From positions 1 to 54,113 of the forward strand of contig CAISOB010000007.1 in assembly GCA_903886975.1 (NCBI GenBank): a DNA stretch of 54,113 bases. The letters run 5' to 3'. The notes beneath the pieces are model-generated. The model was given only the letters and a program-made list of their open reading frames with translations, did not search any database and had not been told where the DNA came from. Shown here one piece after another: positions 1 through 8,412 of the stretch. Position numbers and translations under genes: made by a program. The stretch's first letter is position 1. The number at the start of each line of letters is the position of its first letter. The DNA comes from an uncultured beta proteobacterium (GTDB taxonomy: Bacteria > Pseudomonadota > Gammaproteobacteria > Burkholderiales > Rhodocyclaceae).

Positions 1-40
1 CGGCCCGCCTCACTTTGGCGTATAGGTCCACTTTGTACAT
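1..40 (-). CDS. istA: IstA-like transposase, N-terminal 13 codons only
   Basis: The frame starts with ATG at 40-38 and runs off the left edge. The visible residues MYKVDLYAKVRRA match the typical opening of IS21-family IstA proteins (a MY-x-V-x-LY-x-x-VRRA pattern just before the helix-turn-helix). A purine-rich AGAGG sits directly before the ATG and a further GAGGAAGG lies a little upstream. IstA would be the DDE recombinase that acts with the ATPase helper IstB. No catalytic residues are visible because the gene is cut by the window edge, so the assignment rests on the N-terminal pattern alone. Confidence 0.6.
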   Translation of the reverse strand, partial: MYKVDLYAKVRRA

Positions 41-104
41 CCTCTCTGCCTTCCTCGATCCATCACAGATCAAAGATTAGGCATCAGGACTGGCTCCCAC
101 TACA
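1..104 (-). mobile_element. Left end of an IS21-family insertion sequence (partial)
   Basis: The minus strand entering the window at position 104 reads TGTAG and leads, about 60 bases on, into an ATG at 40 whose product looks like the first residues of an IS21 transposase (IstA). IS21-family ends commonly begin with TGT, so 104 is my inferred tip. The neighbouring HAD gene takes its stop codon (102-100) from this tip, which fits an insertion into that gene. The rest of the element, including istB and the other terminal repeat, lies outside the window. The IstA similarity is recognised by eye from 13 residues only; the boundary is inference. Confidence 0.6.
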
Positions 105-642
105 CCGCCACGTGGCTACCTTTCATTCCGGCATTCACATGTGCGGCATCCCGGTCATCGGTACCATCACCGATCATCATCATCTCCCCCGGATTCAGGG
201 ATTCTGTGGCAAGGATCGCTTTCAGGTTCTCGACTTTGGAGCCATATCCGCCCATCACGCCATCAAACAGGTCGGCGGCGTAACGCCGTTTGATCACGGC
301 ACGCAGCGCTTCCTCTGGAGTTGCGCTATTCGCATAGATCTTTACAGCCCGCTGACGCAAAGTTTCCAAAACCGCACTCGCCCCCACCCGTTCCGGACAC
401 GACGCAATGCGTTCTTCACACCACACGGTATAGCGAGCCGTGAGTGCGCCGGCATCCGCATCGAAAAGCGTAGCGAAATTGCGAAAGATGGCGAATCGGT
501 CACCCGGTGATTCCTTCAGGAGTACTGACATCGCGTCGATGCCACCGGGAAAGCCTTTGGCTATGGCAAAGAAACCATCACGCTTGATTTCGTTTGACAA
601 CACCAAGGTGCCGTCAAAGTCGAAGACGACACAACGAATCAT
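100..642 (-). CDS. HAD-family phosphatase, C-terminally truncated
   Basis: The 180-residue protein begins with the HAD motif I DFDGT (residues 8-12), has a small cap-like region, and carries motif IV as GDGTDDRDA near residue 158. HAD phosphatases of this type are usually 210 residues or more, and here the chain stops about 20 residues after motif IV at a stop codon that belongs to the adjoining IS21-like end. I therefore read the gene as truncated, though the core catalytic motifs are intact. It lies 4 bases behind the NeuB-cupin fusion. A phosphatase beside a sialic-acid-type synthase would fit a pathway with a 9-phosphate intermediate, but the substrate is unknown. Confidence 0.75.
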   Translation of the reverse strand: MIRCVVFDFDGTLVLSNEIKRDGFFAIAKGFPGGIDAMSVLLKESPGDRFAIFRNFATLFDADAGALTARYTVWCEERIASCPERVGASAVLETLRQRAVKIYANSATPEEALRAVIKRRYAADLFDGVMGGYGSKVENLKAILATESLNPGEMMMIGDGTDDRDAAHVNAGMKGSHVAV

Positions 643-646
643 TCAG

Positions 647-2185
647 TCAGGCTTCTGCTGCCTTCGCGCCGAGTTGCCAACGACCCCAATGGTTAACCTT
701 GGTTTTGCGCTGATGAGGCTTGAGATCGTTGATCGCTTTATCCTTGTAGACCGAGTCGTTGCTGTAATGTGTGGTTGAAATTTCTTCGATGACACAACCG
801 GTCTCAGTCCGAAAACTATGCCACACGCCGGGCAGAACCAAATAGGTGTCCCCTGCCAACAAGGTACGTTCCCTCCCTTCGACAGTGATGTGCAATTCAC
901 CGTGGAGAACCTGGAAGGTTTCCTCCTTCAACTTGTGGTAATGCGCCGGGTGTCTCTGACCAGGTAGCTGCACGAGGATCTTCTTGCAGTACTCGCGATT
1001 GATGACGTTGATCATGACCACGCCGTATTCGCGGAACTTTGGAATGCCATAGTGGTGGGAGTATTCCACGTCAAACTCGCTGTTGAGTGCGATACGTGCC
1101 TCGTTCAGCAAGGCTTTGACTTCGTGGACAGCGTCCTTGATGACCTTAAAGTCGGGGGCGCTGGGCATGCGCACGCCGTCAAGTAGCAGTGGATTATTGG
1201 TCTTGACATCAGCCTCCGCCAGAATTCCGTCGCGCCAATGACCGGAGTCGAGTTGCCCGTCCTGATAGGGCATCGCGAAATAGACCATGTCGCGGGTAAT
1301 CGACTGACCTTTCTTGACCGCCTTTTTGGCGAAGACGCCGCGCCGGAGCGAATCGAGAGACGCAATCTCTGCGTTGTCAATTTGCCGTTCCGTCGAGCCG
1401 CATAGGACCTTGGCAAAAAGCGCAGCAGCGATCCATACATCGACCTGATCCGGCGTCGATGAATAGGCATTCAAGGTTACGGAGTCGCTAGCCATTCCGA
1501 CATGGCGTTCGAACATCTGCGCGCCCTTCGCCAGGGCTATCATCACCGGCGCAATCGCATCGGGGTCTTCATGCGTTGACCAACCGATGACACGGTCGCG
1601 ATAACGATTCTTTAACACGTCGATCTGATTCAGGTGGCATTTGTCGGGAGGAATCGGGTAGAGCGACACGCAATGCATGATCGCGTAATCGCAGCCACGA
1701 TGATCGAAGAAGCTGACCAGGTCATCGATATTGGCGAGTTGCAATCCGCCCGTCGAAAAGATGATCGGCAGGTTGGCCCCAGCAATTTTTTCCAGCAACG
1801 GCCAGTCCTTGGCAGAACAACTCGCCACCTTGATCAGATCAAGGCCCATTGCGCTAATTACGTCTACCGACTCCTCATCGAAGGGGGTGCACATGGCCAG
1901 CATGCCCTCGGCCCGCACACCATCGAGGAGCACTTGAAAGTCGTTTGGCTCGAGCCGGGTACTCAGGAAACGCGGGATATGCTTGTTATCACTCTGTTTC
2001 TGATGCGCAGGGTGGACAAAAGTGTCAAGCTGCCGGAACTGGAATTTGAAAACCCCACGCACCCTATGTTTGCGGACTACGGCGCCCACTCCGCGAATAA
2101 TACTTAGGGCATGCTCGACATCGCCTTGGTGGTTGTTGGCCAAGTCGAAAACAAAGAGGTCGCGAAAATCAAAAGTTTCGTTCAT
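647..2185 (-). CDS. NeuB/SpsE-type nonulosonate synthase fused to a SAF and a cupin domain
   Basis: This 512-residue protein has three parts. Residues about 10-260 form a NeuB-like TIM barrel (early motif FDLANNHQGD, then IKVASC and FERHVG), the fold that condenses phosphoenolpyruvate with an N-acyl hexosamine. Residues about 280-345 look like the SAF/antifreeze-like domain (RRGVFAKKAVKKGQSIT). Residues about 385-490 form a cupin with the metal-type motif HPAHYH and a later LPGVWHSF. Standard NeuB and PseI proteins are about 350 residues and lack the cupin. The gene follows the frameshifted methyltransferase and precedes the HAD phosphatase by 4 bases. The product is probably a nonulosonic acid different from pseudaminic acid, since a separate PseI lies at 12580-13644. 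Confidence 0.82.
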   Translation of the reverse strand: MNETFDFRDLFVFDLANNHQGDVEHALSIIRGVGAVVRKHRVRGVFKFQFRQLDTFVHPAHQKQSDNKHIPRFLSTRLEPNDFQVLLDGVRAEGMLAMCTPFDEESVDVISAMGLDLIKVASCSAKDWPLLEKIAGANLPIIFSTGGLQLANIDDLVSFFDHRGCDYAIMHCVSLYPIPPDKCHLNQIDVLKNRYRDRVIGWSTHEDPDAIAPVMIALAKGAQMFERHVGMASDSVTLNAYSSTPDQVDVWIAAALFAKVLCGSTERQIDNAEIASLDSLRRGVFAKKAVKKGQSITRDMVYFAMPYQDGQLDSGHWRDGILAEADVKTNNPLLLDGVRMPSAPDFKVIKDAVHEVKALLNEARIALNSEFDVEYSHHYGIPKFREYGVVMINVINREYCKKILVQLPGQRHPAHYHKLKEETFQVLHGELHITVEGRERTLLAGDTYLVLPGVWHSFRTETGCVIEEISTTHYSNDSVYKDKAINDLKPHQRKTKVNHWGRWQLGAKAAEA

Positions 2186-2223
2186 TTGAATGCTATCCCA
2201 GTCAGGATCGATCGAAGGTGGCT

Positions 2224-2963
2224 CTAACGAGCTTTCCCAATATCATAATTAAGGCCGGCAATGGCATAGTAGCCGTGGGGCTGCTCAATCTCGGGCCGTT
2301 TAGCGATGAACGCGGCGCGATCTCGCCCCAAGCCTCGCATTACCTTGAGATGGCAATCCGATTGCTGCGCATCGACAAATCCAACCATTTCCAGCCAGGC
2401 CTGGATTGCTCGGCAGCTCGGCAGATGGGTAATATTCGTACTGACGTGATGGCGCTGCATGGTTGCTTTGTCAATGCCTTGCCAAATCTCCACACAGGCT
2501 TCGTCGCGCAAACCACGCCGCCGCGCCGTTGCTGACTCTATAACCAGAAGCCCCCCGGTTTGACGAAGTCATAAAGCTGCCGGATCATCCGCAACTGCTC
2601 CGGGTTGTGGTAAAGAACGCCTGTGCACCACACGACATCAAATGGCTCGAGATTCCGAGCCTGATCGTCGTACATGATGTTCCCGATAATCAGATCCACC
2701 TTGTCTGCGGGCAACTGCCCGATCCAGCTCTGGATGCGCTCTTGTTTATCGGGCAGGTCAACCAGAACAAGTCGTTCCGGGTTTAATGCCAAAAGACGAT
2801 TACTGTCTATGCCATCCCGCGGGCCAATCTCAAGAACCCGTGGCTTGGCGCGATCGCCAAGCCGAAGTACGAGATCCTTGAACAGGAACTCGCGATAATC
2901 CGGAGCCCCGCCCTGCAACCGATAGCGCAGTCGCGCAGGAATATCCAGCAGCGTGTTGAACAT
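2224..2963 (-). pseudogene. SAM-dependent methyltransferase broken by a single frameshift
   Basis: The first frame (2963 down to 2538) encodes a class I methyltransferase with the SAM motif VLEIGPRDG and a WCTGVLYHNPEQL segment, and stops directly after KPGGFWL. A second frame (to 2224) continues with ESATARRRGLRDEACVEIW and ends near 2224. The two join smoothly if one base is missing between about 2539 and 2543, so this was a roughly 245-residue enzyme. It starts at ATG 2963-2961 and shares one base with the stop of the upstream oxidoreductase (TGATG). It may be a true pseudogene, a phase-variable or recoded gene, or a sequencing error. There is no long homopolymer at the break (the local sequence is GGTTATAG), which argues against slippage. 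Confidence 0.75.
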
Positions 2964-4060
2964 CAGATACCCTTCAGCGCTGCTTCGGTGTACCCCGCCG
3001 AATAATCAATACGCACTGTTCGATTCTCCCGAGCTGACTTGTGAGCCGCAGCCACCACCAGCATGGTGTCCAGACCACGCTCAATAGACAAACCCGATTT
3101 CGTCGGATCCGTACTCAGTGCGGTTTCGATATGGCGCAACTCCATTACGAAGTCATCCGGCCGGGTCTTTGAGAAAAGATTTTCACCAATTTGACCCTTA
3201 GCGCCACCCTCAAGAACTGCGTCGACACCGGGTTTGAAGCCACACTGCCATTCGGCATATCCGTCCTGGCCTTGGATGCGCGCCCACTTCCGCGGCGGAT
3301 TGGTCACCACGTCCTGGACGACGCGACCGATCAGGCCGGATTCGCTCTTGACGTTGAGCAGGCAAAGCTTGTCATAGCTAACGGCACCGTTGGTCACGAA
3401 ATTCATTGTGGCCTGCACTTCGATTATGCGGCCTGCACCAACCGCATGAGCGAAATGTTGCCACAGGTTGGCCGCGTGGGAATGCTCACCGGAAGCGCCG
3501 CCACCCCGCTTCCAAAAGCCAAGATAGCTGTCGCTGGGCCCGGATAGCCATGGATGCGCGGCAAAAATTCCACCCCAAAATTCGCGGAATTCGACGTCGA
3601 TCGTTTCGATCGCACCCAGCCGGCCGGAAGCGGCAACTTCAACCACTGCTTCTGCCGCCTTCCCAACCACATGATCATAGCCGGTGAAAACGGCGACTCC
3701 TGCCACCTTCGCCGCGTCGAACAGGTCTTGCGCATCCTTCATGTCCGGGGTGCAGAACGGCTTTTCAACCAGGATGGCGCGCGGCCTTTCCTTCACGGCC
3801 TGAAGTGCCAATGACACATGCGAATCGGGCGGCGTACCAATGAAAATAAGGTCGTAGACCCCCTTCGGCGCATCCTTGCTTTCGAACAGTCGGATGCCCT
3901 CATCCCACTTGCCGTATCGGCCGGGATAGATCTGGGTACGCGTCCGCTCCAATGCAGCGGCATCAATATCGCAAAGGTCGACTTGCCAACCTAAAGAACG
4001 TGAAGCGTTGGATAGATGGTTACCGATCGAGCCGGCACCATAGATCTTTACCTTAAACAT
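2963..4060 (-). CDS. Gfo/Idh/MocA-family oxidoreductase
   Basis: The 365-residue product opens with a Rossmann nucleotide-binding motif GAGSIGNH (residues 8-15) and has the family signature VEKPFC near residue 100, where the lysine is the usual catalytic residue. The C-terminal part is the alpha/beta dimerisation domain of this family. In glycan loci such proteins oxidise sugar nucleotides (WlbA/WbpB-type) or reduce keto sugars with NAD(P). It overlaps the methyltransferase by one base and lies 27 bases behind the ABC exporter. The substrate cannot be read from sequence. A second member of the family is at 9531-10547. Confidence 0.85.
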   Translation of the reverse strand: MFKVKIYGAGSIGNHLSNASRSLGWQVDLCDIDAAALERTRTQIYPGRYGKWDEGIRLFESKDAPKGVYDLIFIGTPPDSHVSLALQAVKERPRAILVEKPFCTPDMKDAQDLFDAAKVAGVAVFTGYDHVVGKAAEAVVEVAASGRLGAIETIDVEFREFWGGIFAAHPWLSGPSDSYLGFWKRGGGASGEHSHAANLWQHFAHAVGAGRIIEVQATMNFVTNGAVSYDKLCLLNVKSESGLIGRVVQDVVTNPPRKWARIQGQDGYAEWQCGFKPGVDAVLEGGAKGQIGENLFSKTRPDDFVMELRHIETALSTDPTKSGLSIERGLDTMLVVAAAHKSARENRTVRIDYSAGYTEAALKGI

Positions 4061-4087
4061 GCGAAAATCTCCAAGATTGTTCTACAC

Positions 4088-5962
4088 TCAATTGGGCAAA
4101 CGCTCGACATCGCCGGACGAGGCAGAGAGGGCGTCATCATACCGTGCTGCCAGTTCGCGAAAGAGAGGGCTCGTCGCAAGAAGGGAATCATAGTCGCCAT
4201 GGGCGACCAGACTGCCTTTGTGGAATAGCAGAATCTCATCACAATCGCGTATGGCCGTAAGCCGATGAGCTACAGTTACAACAGTGATATGGCCATGCAG
4301 TTCGGTAATGGCCGCCTGAATAGCACGTTCGCTTATGCCGTCCAGCGCACTGGTCGCTTCGTCCAGGATCAGTAGTTGCGGACGTCGATAGAGCGCGCGT
4401 GCAATCGCAATGCGCTGACGCTGACCTCCGGATAGCATCAGGCCGCGATCGCCTAAGCGAGTATCGAGGCCACGCTCAAGCGCCAGGGTGACATCCTCCA
4501 AATGAGCCTGCCGCAGGCACTCCCAAATCAAATCGTCCCTAATGCCACTAGCATCTACACCAAATGCCACATTAGCGCGCAATGAATCATCAAGGATAAA
4601 GGGAGCCTGAGAGACATAGCCAATCTGATCGCGCCACGAAGTAGATGTCAGTTCTTGCAGTGATACCCCCTCCACGGAAACTTGCCCTTTCTCCGGGCTA
4701 AGCAACCCCGCCAACAGATCGACGACGGTACTTTTTCCCGCGCCAGAGGGGCCTACGATGCCGTACGCCTTGCCCCGTTCCAGCGCAAAGCTGACTTGGT
4801 CGATTGCGGGCTCGGTCGCTGACGGGTAGCGATAGCTCACGTTTTCGAAAGCAATGCGATTCCAGTCGACAAACACCGGGTTTTTATTCACAGCAATATT
4901 GACTGTCTGTGCCGCTTCGATCTCCGCTTTGAGCGCTACGATGCCATGCATATAGGGCAATGCATCCCAAAGCACTCCTGCACCGCCCGACACGCGATTC
5001 ATGGCGGGGATCATCCTTGACGACGCCAAGGCAAGTAGCGCGGCCTGAGAGGCGATTTCTCCGGTACTCGTACCGGACCACCAAAGGATCAGCGTAACGA
5101 CGATCAATGCTGCCTGGCCAAGAAACATGATCATAGCGCTGGGCAGTTGCCGCAGGTTATTGTTAGCCGCCACGGCCCGGCCAAACTTAATTACGGCGCC
5201 GTTGAACAAGCGAAGCATCATCGGCGCCGAATTGGTCATTTTCACATCTTTAAGACCACTTAGCGCCTGATGTGATACCACTGCGATGCTTTCGGATGCC
5301 GTGCGATGCACCAAGGCAAGCCGCCCCATTAAAGGTTTGGAAAGATAGAGACTGCCCCAAGACACAAGGCCAACTATCGTCAAGACTACCAATATCGGAC
5401 CTGGCGACAGCACGACCACCAAGCCGATTGCAACGACACCAGTCACCCAGGCATTGGCAATCGTACCGACGCGGCGGACAAAACTATTTGCCCACAAAGT
5501 AACATCGTTCTGTACCAAGCGTGCTAGCTTGGTAGGACTCTGCCGCACGCCCCAATCATAGGGAGCATTCAATGCCCCGGCCAACAGTTCACCGGCGAGC
5601 CGGGCCTGGCAAGAAGCTGACAGTCGGTAAGTGACGTATTCCGAAGCAAGGCGTAACAGACTGCTCAAGAACAAAAGCAATATCGACACTCCCGCCAATA
5701 ACGGGAAAAGCTGGGTAATTGGTGGCTCGCCGAAAAACCGGTGCAACTCGCCAAGGGTTCGATTGCGCTCCAGGGCGGCAGGGTCGGTAATCAGGTGTAC
5801 AACAGGCAACACACTTGTCAGAGCCAGCGCGTCAACTAGACCAACTCCGACAATGCCGATCGCCAACAGTATGGCGCGTCGCTTCTCCTGCGACGACATA
5901 AGGTTCCATCCTTCGCGGAAGGCGTTGCCGGTACTCACTGGTTCTGGTGAGAGTGCAATCAT
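4088..5962 (-). CDS. ABC exporter with fused permease and ATPase domains (PglK/MsbA-like)
   Basis: With the start at ATG 5962 the protein has 624 residues. The N-terminal half carries about six hydrophobic segments of an ABC exporter. The C-terminal half is a complete ATPase: Walker A GPSGAGKST, signature LSGGQRQR, Walker B LLILDEATSALD, and the H-loop histidine in TVAHR. Proteins of this type flip lipid-linked oligosaccharides or lipid A across the inner membrane. In this locus it is the only candidate for glycan export, because no Wzx, Wzy or two-component Wzm/Wzt pair is visible. The open frame extends upstream to 6079, but that stretch overlaps the preceding gene. A later ATG at 5899 has a good GAAGGA site but would remove the usual N-terminal helix. 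Confidence 0.87.
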   Translation of the reverse strand: MIALSPEPVSTGNAFREGWNLMSSQEKRRAILLAIGIVGVGLVDALALTSVLPVVHLITDPAALERNRTLGELHRFFGEPPITQLFPLLAGVSILLLFLSSLLRLASEYVTYRLSASCQARLAGELLAGALNAPYDWGVRQSPTKLARLVQNDVTLWANSFVRRVGTIANAWVTGVVAIGLVVVLSPGPILVVLTIVGLVSWGSLYLSKPLMGRLALVHRTASESIAVVSHQALSGLKDVKMTNSAPMMLRLFNGAVIKFGRAVAANNNLRQLPSAMIMFLGQAALIVVTLILWWSGTSTGEIASQAALLALASSRMIPAMNRVSGGAGVLWDALPYMHGIVALKAEIEAAQTVNIAVNKNPVFVDWNRIAFENVSYRYPSATEPAIDQVSFALERGKAYGIVGPSGAGKSTVVDLLAGLLSPEKGQVSVEGVSLQELTSTSWRDQIGYVSQAPFILDDSLRANVAFGVDASGIRDDLIWECLRQAHLEDVTLALERGLDTRLGDRGLMLSGGQRQRIAIARALYRRPQLLILDEATSALDGISERAIQAAITELHGHITVVTVAHRLTAIRDCDEILLFHKGSLVAHGDYDSLLATSPLFRELAARYDDALSASSGDVERLPN

Positions 5963-6012
5963 CGGATGTATGGCTCTTGTGGGGTGAAACAAGAATAAGG
6001 GTACATGGCGGT

Positions 6013-7620
6013 CTAACTTAAAGCATTTGATAGAGAATAACCTTTGGCCTGTCGCATCTTGAATGTGTGGTAACCACATTCATGTGAGGCCATCCACTCC
6101 CTTATCAAGGAGATTTCATGACGAACGCATGAGCCACTTTCTTCCAAATATTTCATTAGATATTCTTTCTGTTGCGTCCGATCAGAGTCATCCAGCAGCG
6201 TTAAATTAGCCTGCCATTCCGGGATACAGAAATACCATCCAGCAAAAATCTCCGCTCGGCGTCTTGCGCTGTATACATCAACGCTATTGAACCAATCAGA
6301 TCCCAGTAATGATAAATAATGTTCACGTGAGTCTGGGTAAAGTGCGAATCCACAGTCGTGATACCAGCCACGATCCGGGATGAGTACAGGCTTGCCCCGC
6401 GACGCGTACTCGATTGCTGCGGTACCGTGATACGTTACGACGCTATCGACCATATCCATTACCAAGCTGCCCGGACATTGATCCGGAACAAGCATAACGT
6501 GTTCAGGTAACTGTTCGGGCATGATATCTTTGAGCGTTATACCGCCATACCATTTATCACAGGGATGAGCACGAAACAGCCAGCGTACCGATGGAGTGTT
6601 CAAAGCCACTTGCAAGGTGGCCTCAGTCCAGTCCAAAAAATCCCGGAACCGGCTCATCCCCAGAGCATGAGGGAAGTCAAACCAATTACTCGCGTAAACC
6701 GCGATTGTCGGACGATCGTCACCACTTTTCTTGCGAAAGCCAATATCGGCGTCGCCAGCAAATGCCATCCGTCCGCCTAAATCATTGGTCAGCCCATTTA
6801 GCCGCAGGGCGAGATAGCTTCTGCCAATTTCTCCCAAGGCATCGGCCTGGGAAGTGCTCAAAGTATCCAAGTCCTGGTTCTCCGGACGATCCATGCCGAA
6901 GCATATATCTTCGGGGCGATTCATTCGCCAAAACCGGGGTACCCCATAGTTACCAAAGAGTGTAACGACAGGGATACTCCGCCGCGCCCCCAACCAAGAT
7001 AGTGGTGCGCATTGCGTTGAGACAACGTGGCTCATTGCGATGAGATCCGGGTTGTAGCCATCAAGTAGATCCTCTGCGGCCTTGATCGATGACAAGAACT
7101 CCCACACGTACCGTTCGACCAAGGGATCAGAAACATCCACCGTGGCCGCACGTTGGCGCTTGAGGATGTCGTCGTAAAGAAATGTCGCGGGCACATCATT
7201 GGGGAATCGAGTCTCGAGCAAATCATCCGCAAAGCGAAGCTTCCTGGCGATACGATGCGCCTCATGTCGCAAGTTAGCATTTCGATGCGGGAAAAATTTC
7301 GTCACCCTCTGGACACCAAGCGTAGAAAGAATTCGAGAGCAGTAGGCGGAATTGTGTCGCCAAACAAAGCCTAGTTCGTCACCTTGGTTGGAACCGACAG
7401 CTGCGCGCAATAACTGTAGCCGATAATAATAGCCGGGGTTTAGAAAATGACCATCCAGTAGCAAACGCTTGGCTAGCGGTTTGGAGGGGCCACATTCTAC
7501 GGGAATATTGCCCAACATTTCGTAAACACACTTATCGCGCCCCCAATCAAAATGGTATTGGAAAGATTCAGCAACCCTATTGTGAATGGAGGCAGCGAAT
7601 TCGCTGAAGTCAATTGACAT
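6013..7620 (-). CDS. Capsule/Kdo-transferase-like glycosyltransferase (GT-B type, predicted)
   Basis: The 535-residue protein is not a close match to any family I can name with certainty. Its C-terminal half contains FRAHPCDKW and then a TYHGTAAIEYASRGKPVLI segment, which resembles the nucleotide-sugar-binding region of capsule polysaccharide and Kdo transferase-like GT-B proteins. There are no membrane segments or signal peptide, so it is probably cytosolic or peripheral. It stands 50 bases before the ABC exporter start and follows the acetyltransferase after 95 bases. The gene looks richer in A and T than the pse and rfb genes, which suggests recent acquisition. Function as a glycosyltransferase is inference from the motif and context. 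Confidence 0.6.
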   Translation of the reverse strand: MSIDFSEFAASIHNRVAESFQYHFDWGRDKCVYEMLGNIPVECGPSKPLAKRLLLDGHFLNPGYYYRLQLLRAAVGSNQGDELGFVWRHNSAYCSRILSTLGVQRVTKFFPHRNANLRHEAHRIARKLRFADDLLETRFPNDVPATFLYDDILKRQRAATVDVSDPLVERYVWEFLSSIKAAEDLLDGYNPDLIAMSHVVSTQCAPLSWLGARRSIPVVTLFGNYGVPRFWRMNRPEDICFGMDRPENQDLDTLSTSQADALGEIGRSYLALRLNGLTNDLGGRMAFAGDADIGFRKKSGDDRPTIAVYASNWFDFPHALGMSRFRDFLDWTEATLQVALNTPSVRWLFRAHPCDKWYGGITLKDIMPEQLPEHVMLVPDQCPGSLVMDMVDSVVTYHGTAAIEYASRGKPVLIPDRGWYHDCGFALYPDSREHYLSLLGSDWFNSVDVYSARRRAEIFAGWYFCIPEWQANLTLLDDSDRTQQKEYLMKYLEESGSCVRHEISLIREWMASHECGYHTFKMRQAKGYSLSNALS

Positions 7621-7715
7621 ATTGTCCGATCAACATTCTTGGCTGCACAAGCGCCGGCAAGAAGCATCTTCTGGAAACCTAGCAACGGATATCGCACATG
7701 CTTGAAATGCGACCA

Positions 7716-8279
7716 TCAGTCTCTTTTTGATAACGTGATCGGCGAGAAACTCGAAGCGATGATCAAATCGACCTCTCTCCCCTCAAAAAGAAAATGACGT
7801 GTCTGTTTACACTCGATTCTCATGCCTGACCGTGAAAATACCCGGAGCATTGGAGTGTTTTCTGCCATCGTGCCGGCAAATACCTTTCGCATCTCCGCAA
7901 CTTGAAGGGTGTAGTTAAGTGCTGCTATCCATGCCTTAGTGCCCAACCCGCGCCCCCTTCCGACGGCCTCACCAATGAGAATCGATAGTTCCGCTAACCG
8001 GTTATGAGGATCAATGTAAGCTACTAGATTCCCGATATGGATTGAGGCAGTGGTATTGGCAATAATTGCCCAAAAGTAGTTGGGTGATTCCGAGAAACTT
8101 CGTGCAAAAGCCCCGCATGAATCCAGTGTATGTCGACGGTGTCTCTGTTCGCTATACCGAACAACAGTAGGGTCATTCAGCCACGAAACATACCGATCAG
8201 TTAAGTGTTTGCCTATATCAAATGGTTCCAAACGGATGTCTTCTAATTCGACAACAGGGGTTTTGGTGTTCATGTGCAT
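7716..8279 (-). CDS. GNAT-family N-acetyltransferase
   Basis: The product of about 187 residues has the layout of RimJ/PseH-type GNAT enzymes: an N-terminal RLEPFD strand, a central AELSILIGE strand followed by the acetyl-CoA loop GRGRGLGTKA (near residue 120), and a C-terminal NTPMLRVFSRSGM segment. It would transfer an acyl group from acyl-CoA to an amino sugar. I place the start at ATG 8279 because a GAGG lies 8 bases upstream; a second ATG is at 8273. It differs from the GNAT domain fused to PseG at 13676, so the locus has two acyltransferases, perhaps one per nonulosonate pathway. Confidence 0.75.
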   Translation of the reverse strand: MHMNTKTPVVELEDIRLEPFDIGKHLTDRYVSWLNDPTVVRYSEQRHRRHTLDSCGAFARSFSESPNYFWAIIANTTASIHIGNLVAYIDPHNRLAELSILIGEAVGRGRGLGTKAWIAALNYTLQVAEMRKVFAGTMAENTPMLRVFSRSGMRIECKQTRHFLFEGREVDLIIASSFSPITLSKRD

Positions 8280-8412
8280 GAGGAAGACCTCGTTTCTTGA
8301 GGAAGAACAAGCCAGAGGGCATTCCAAATCAATTCGTTTGCCAGCCCAAAATTTAAATCACGGAGACCGCGAAGCAATAACGATGCAAGCATTTCAACAC
8401 AACTCACGAAAT

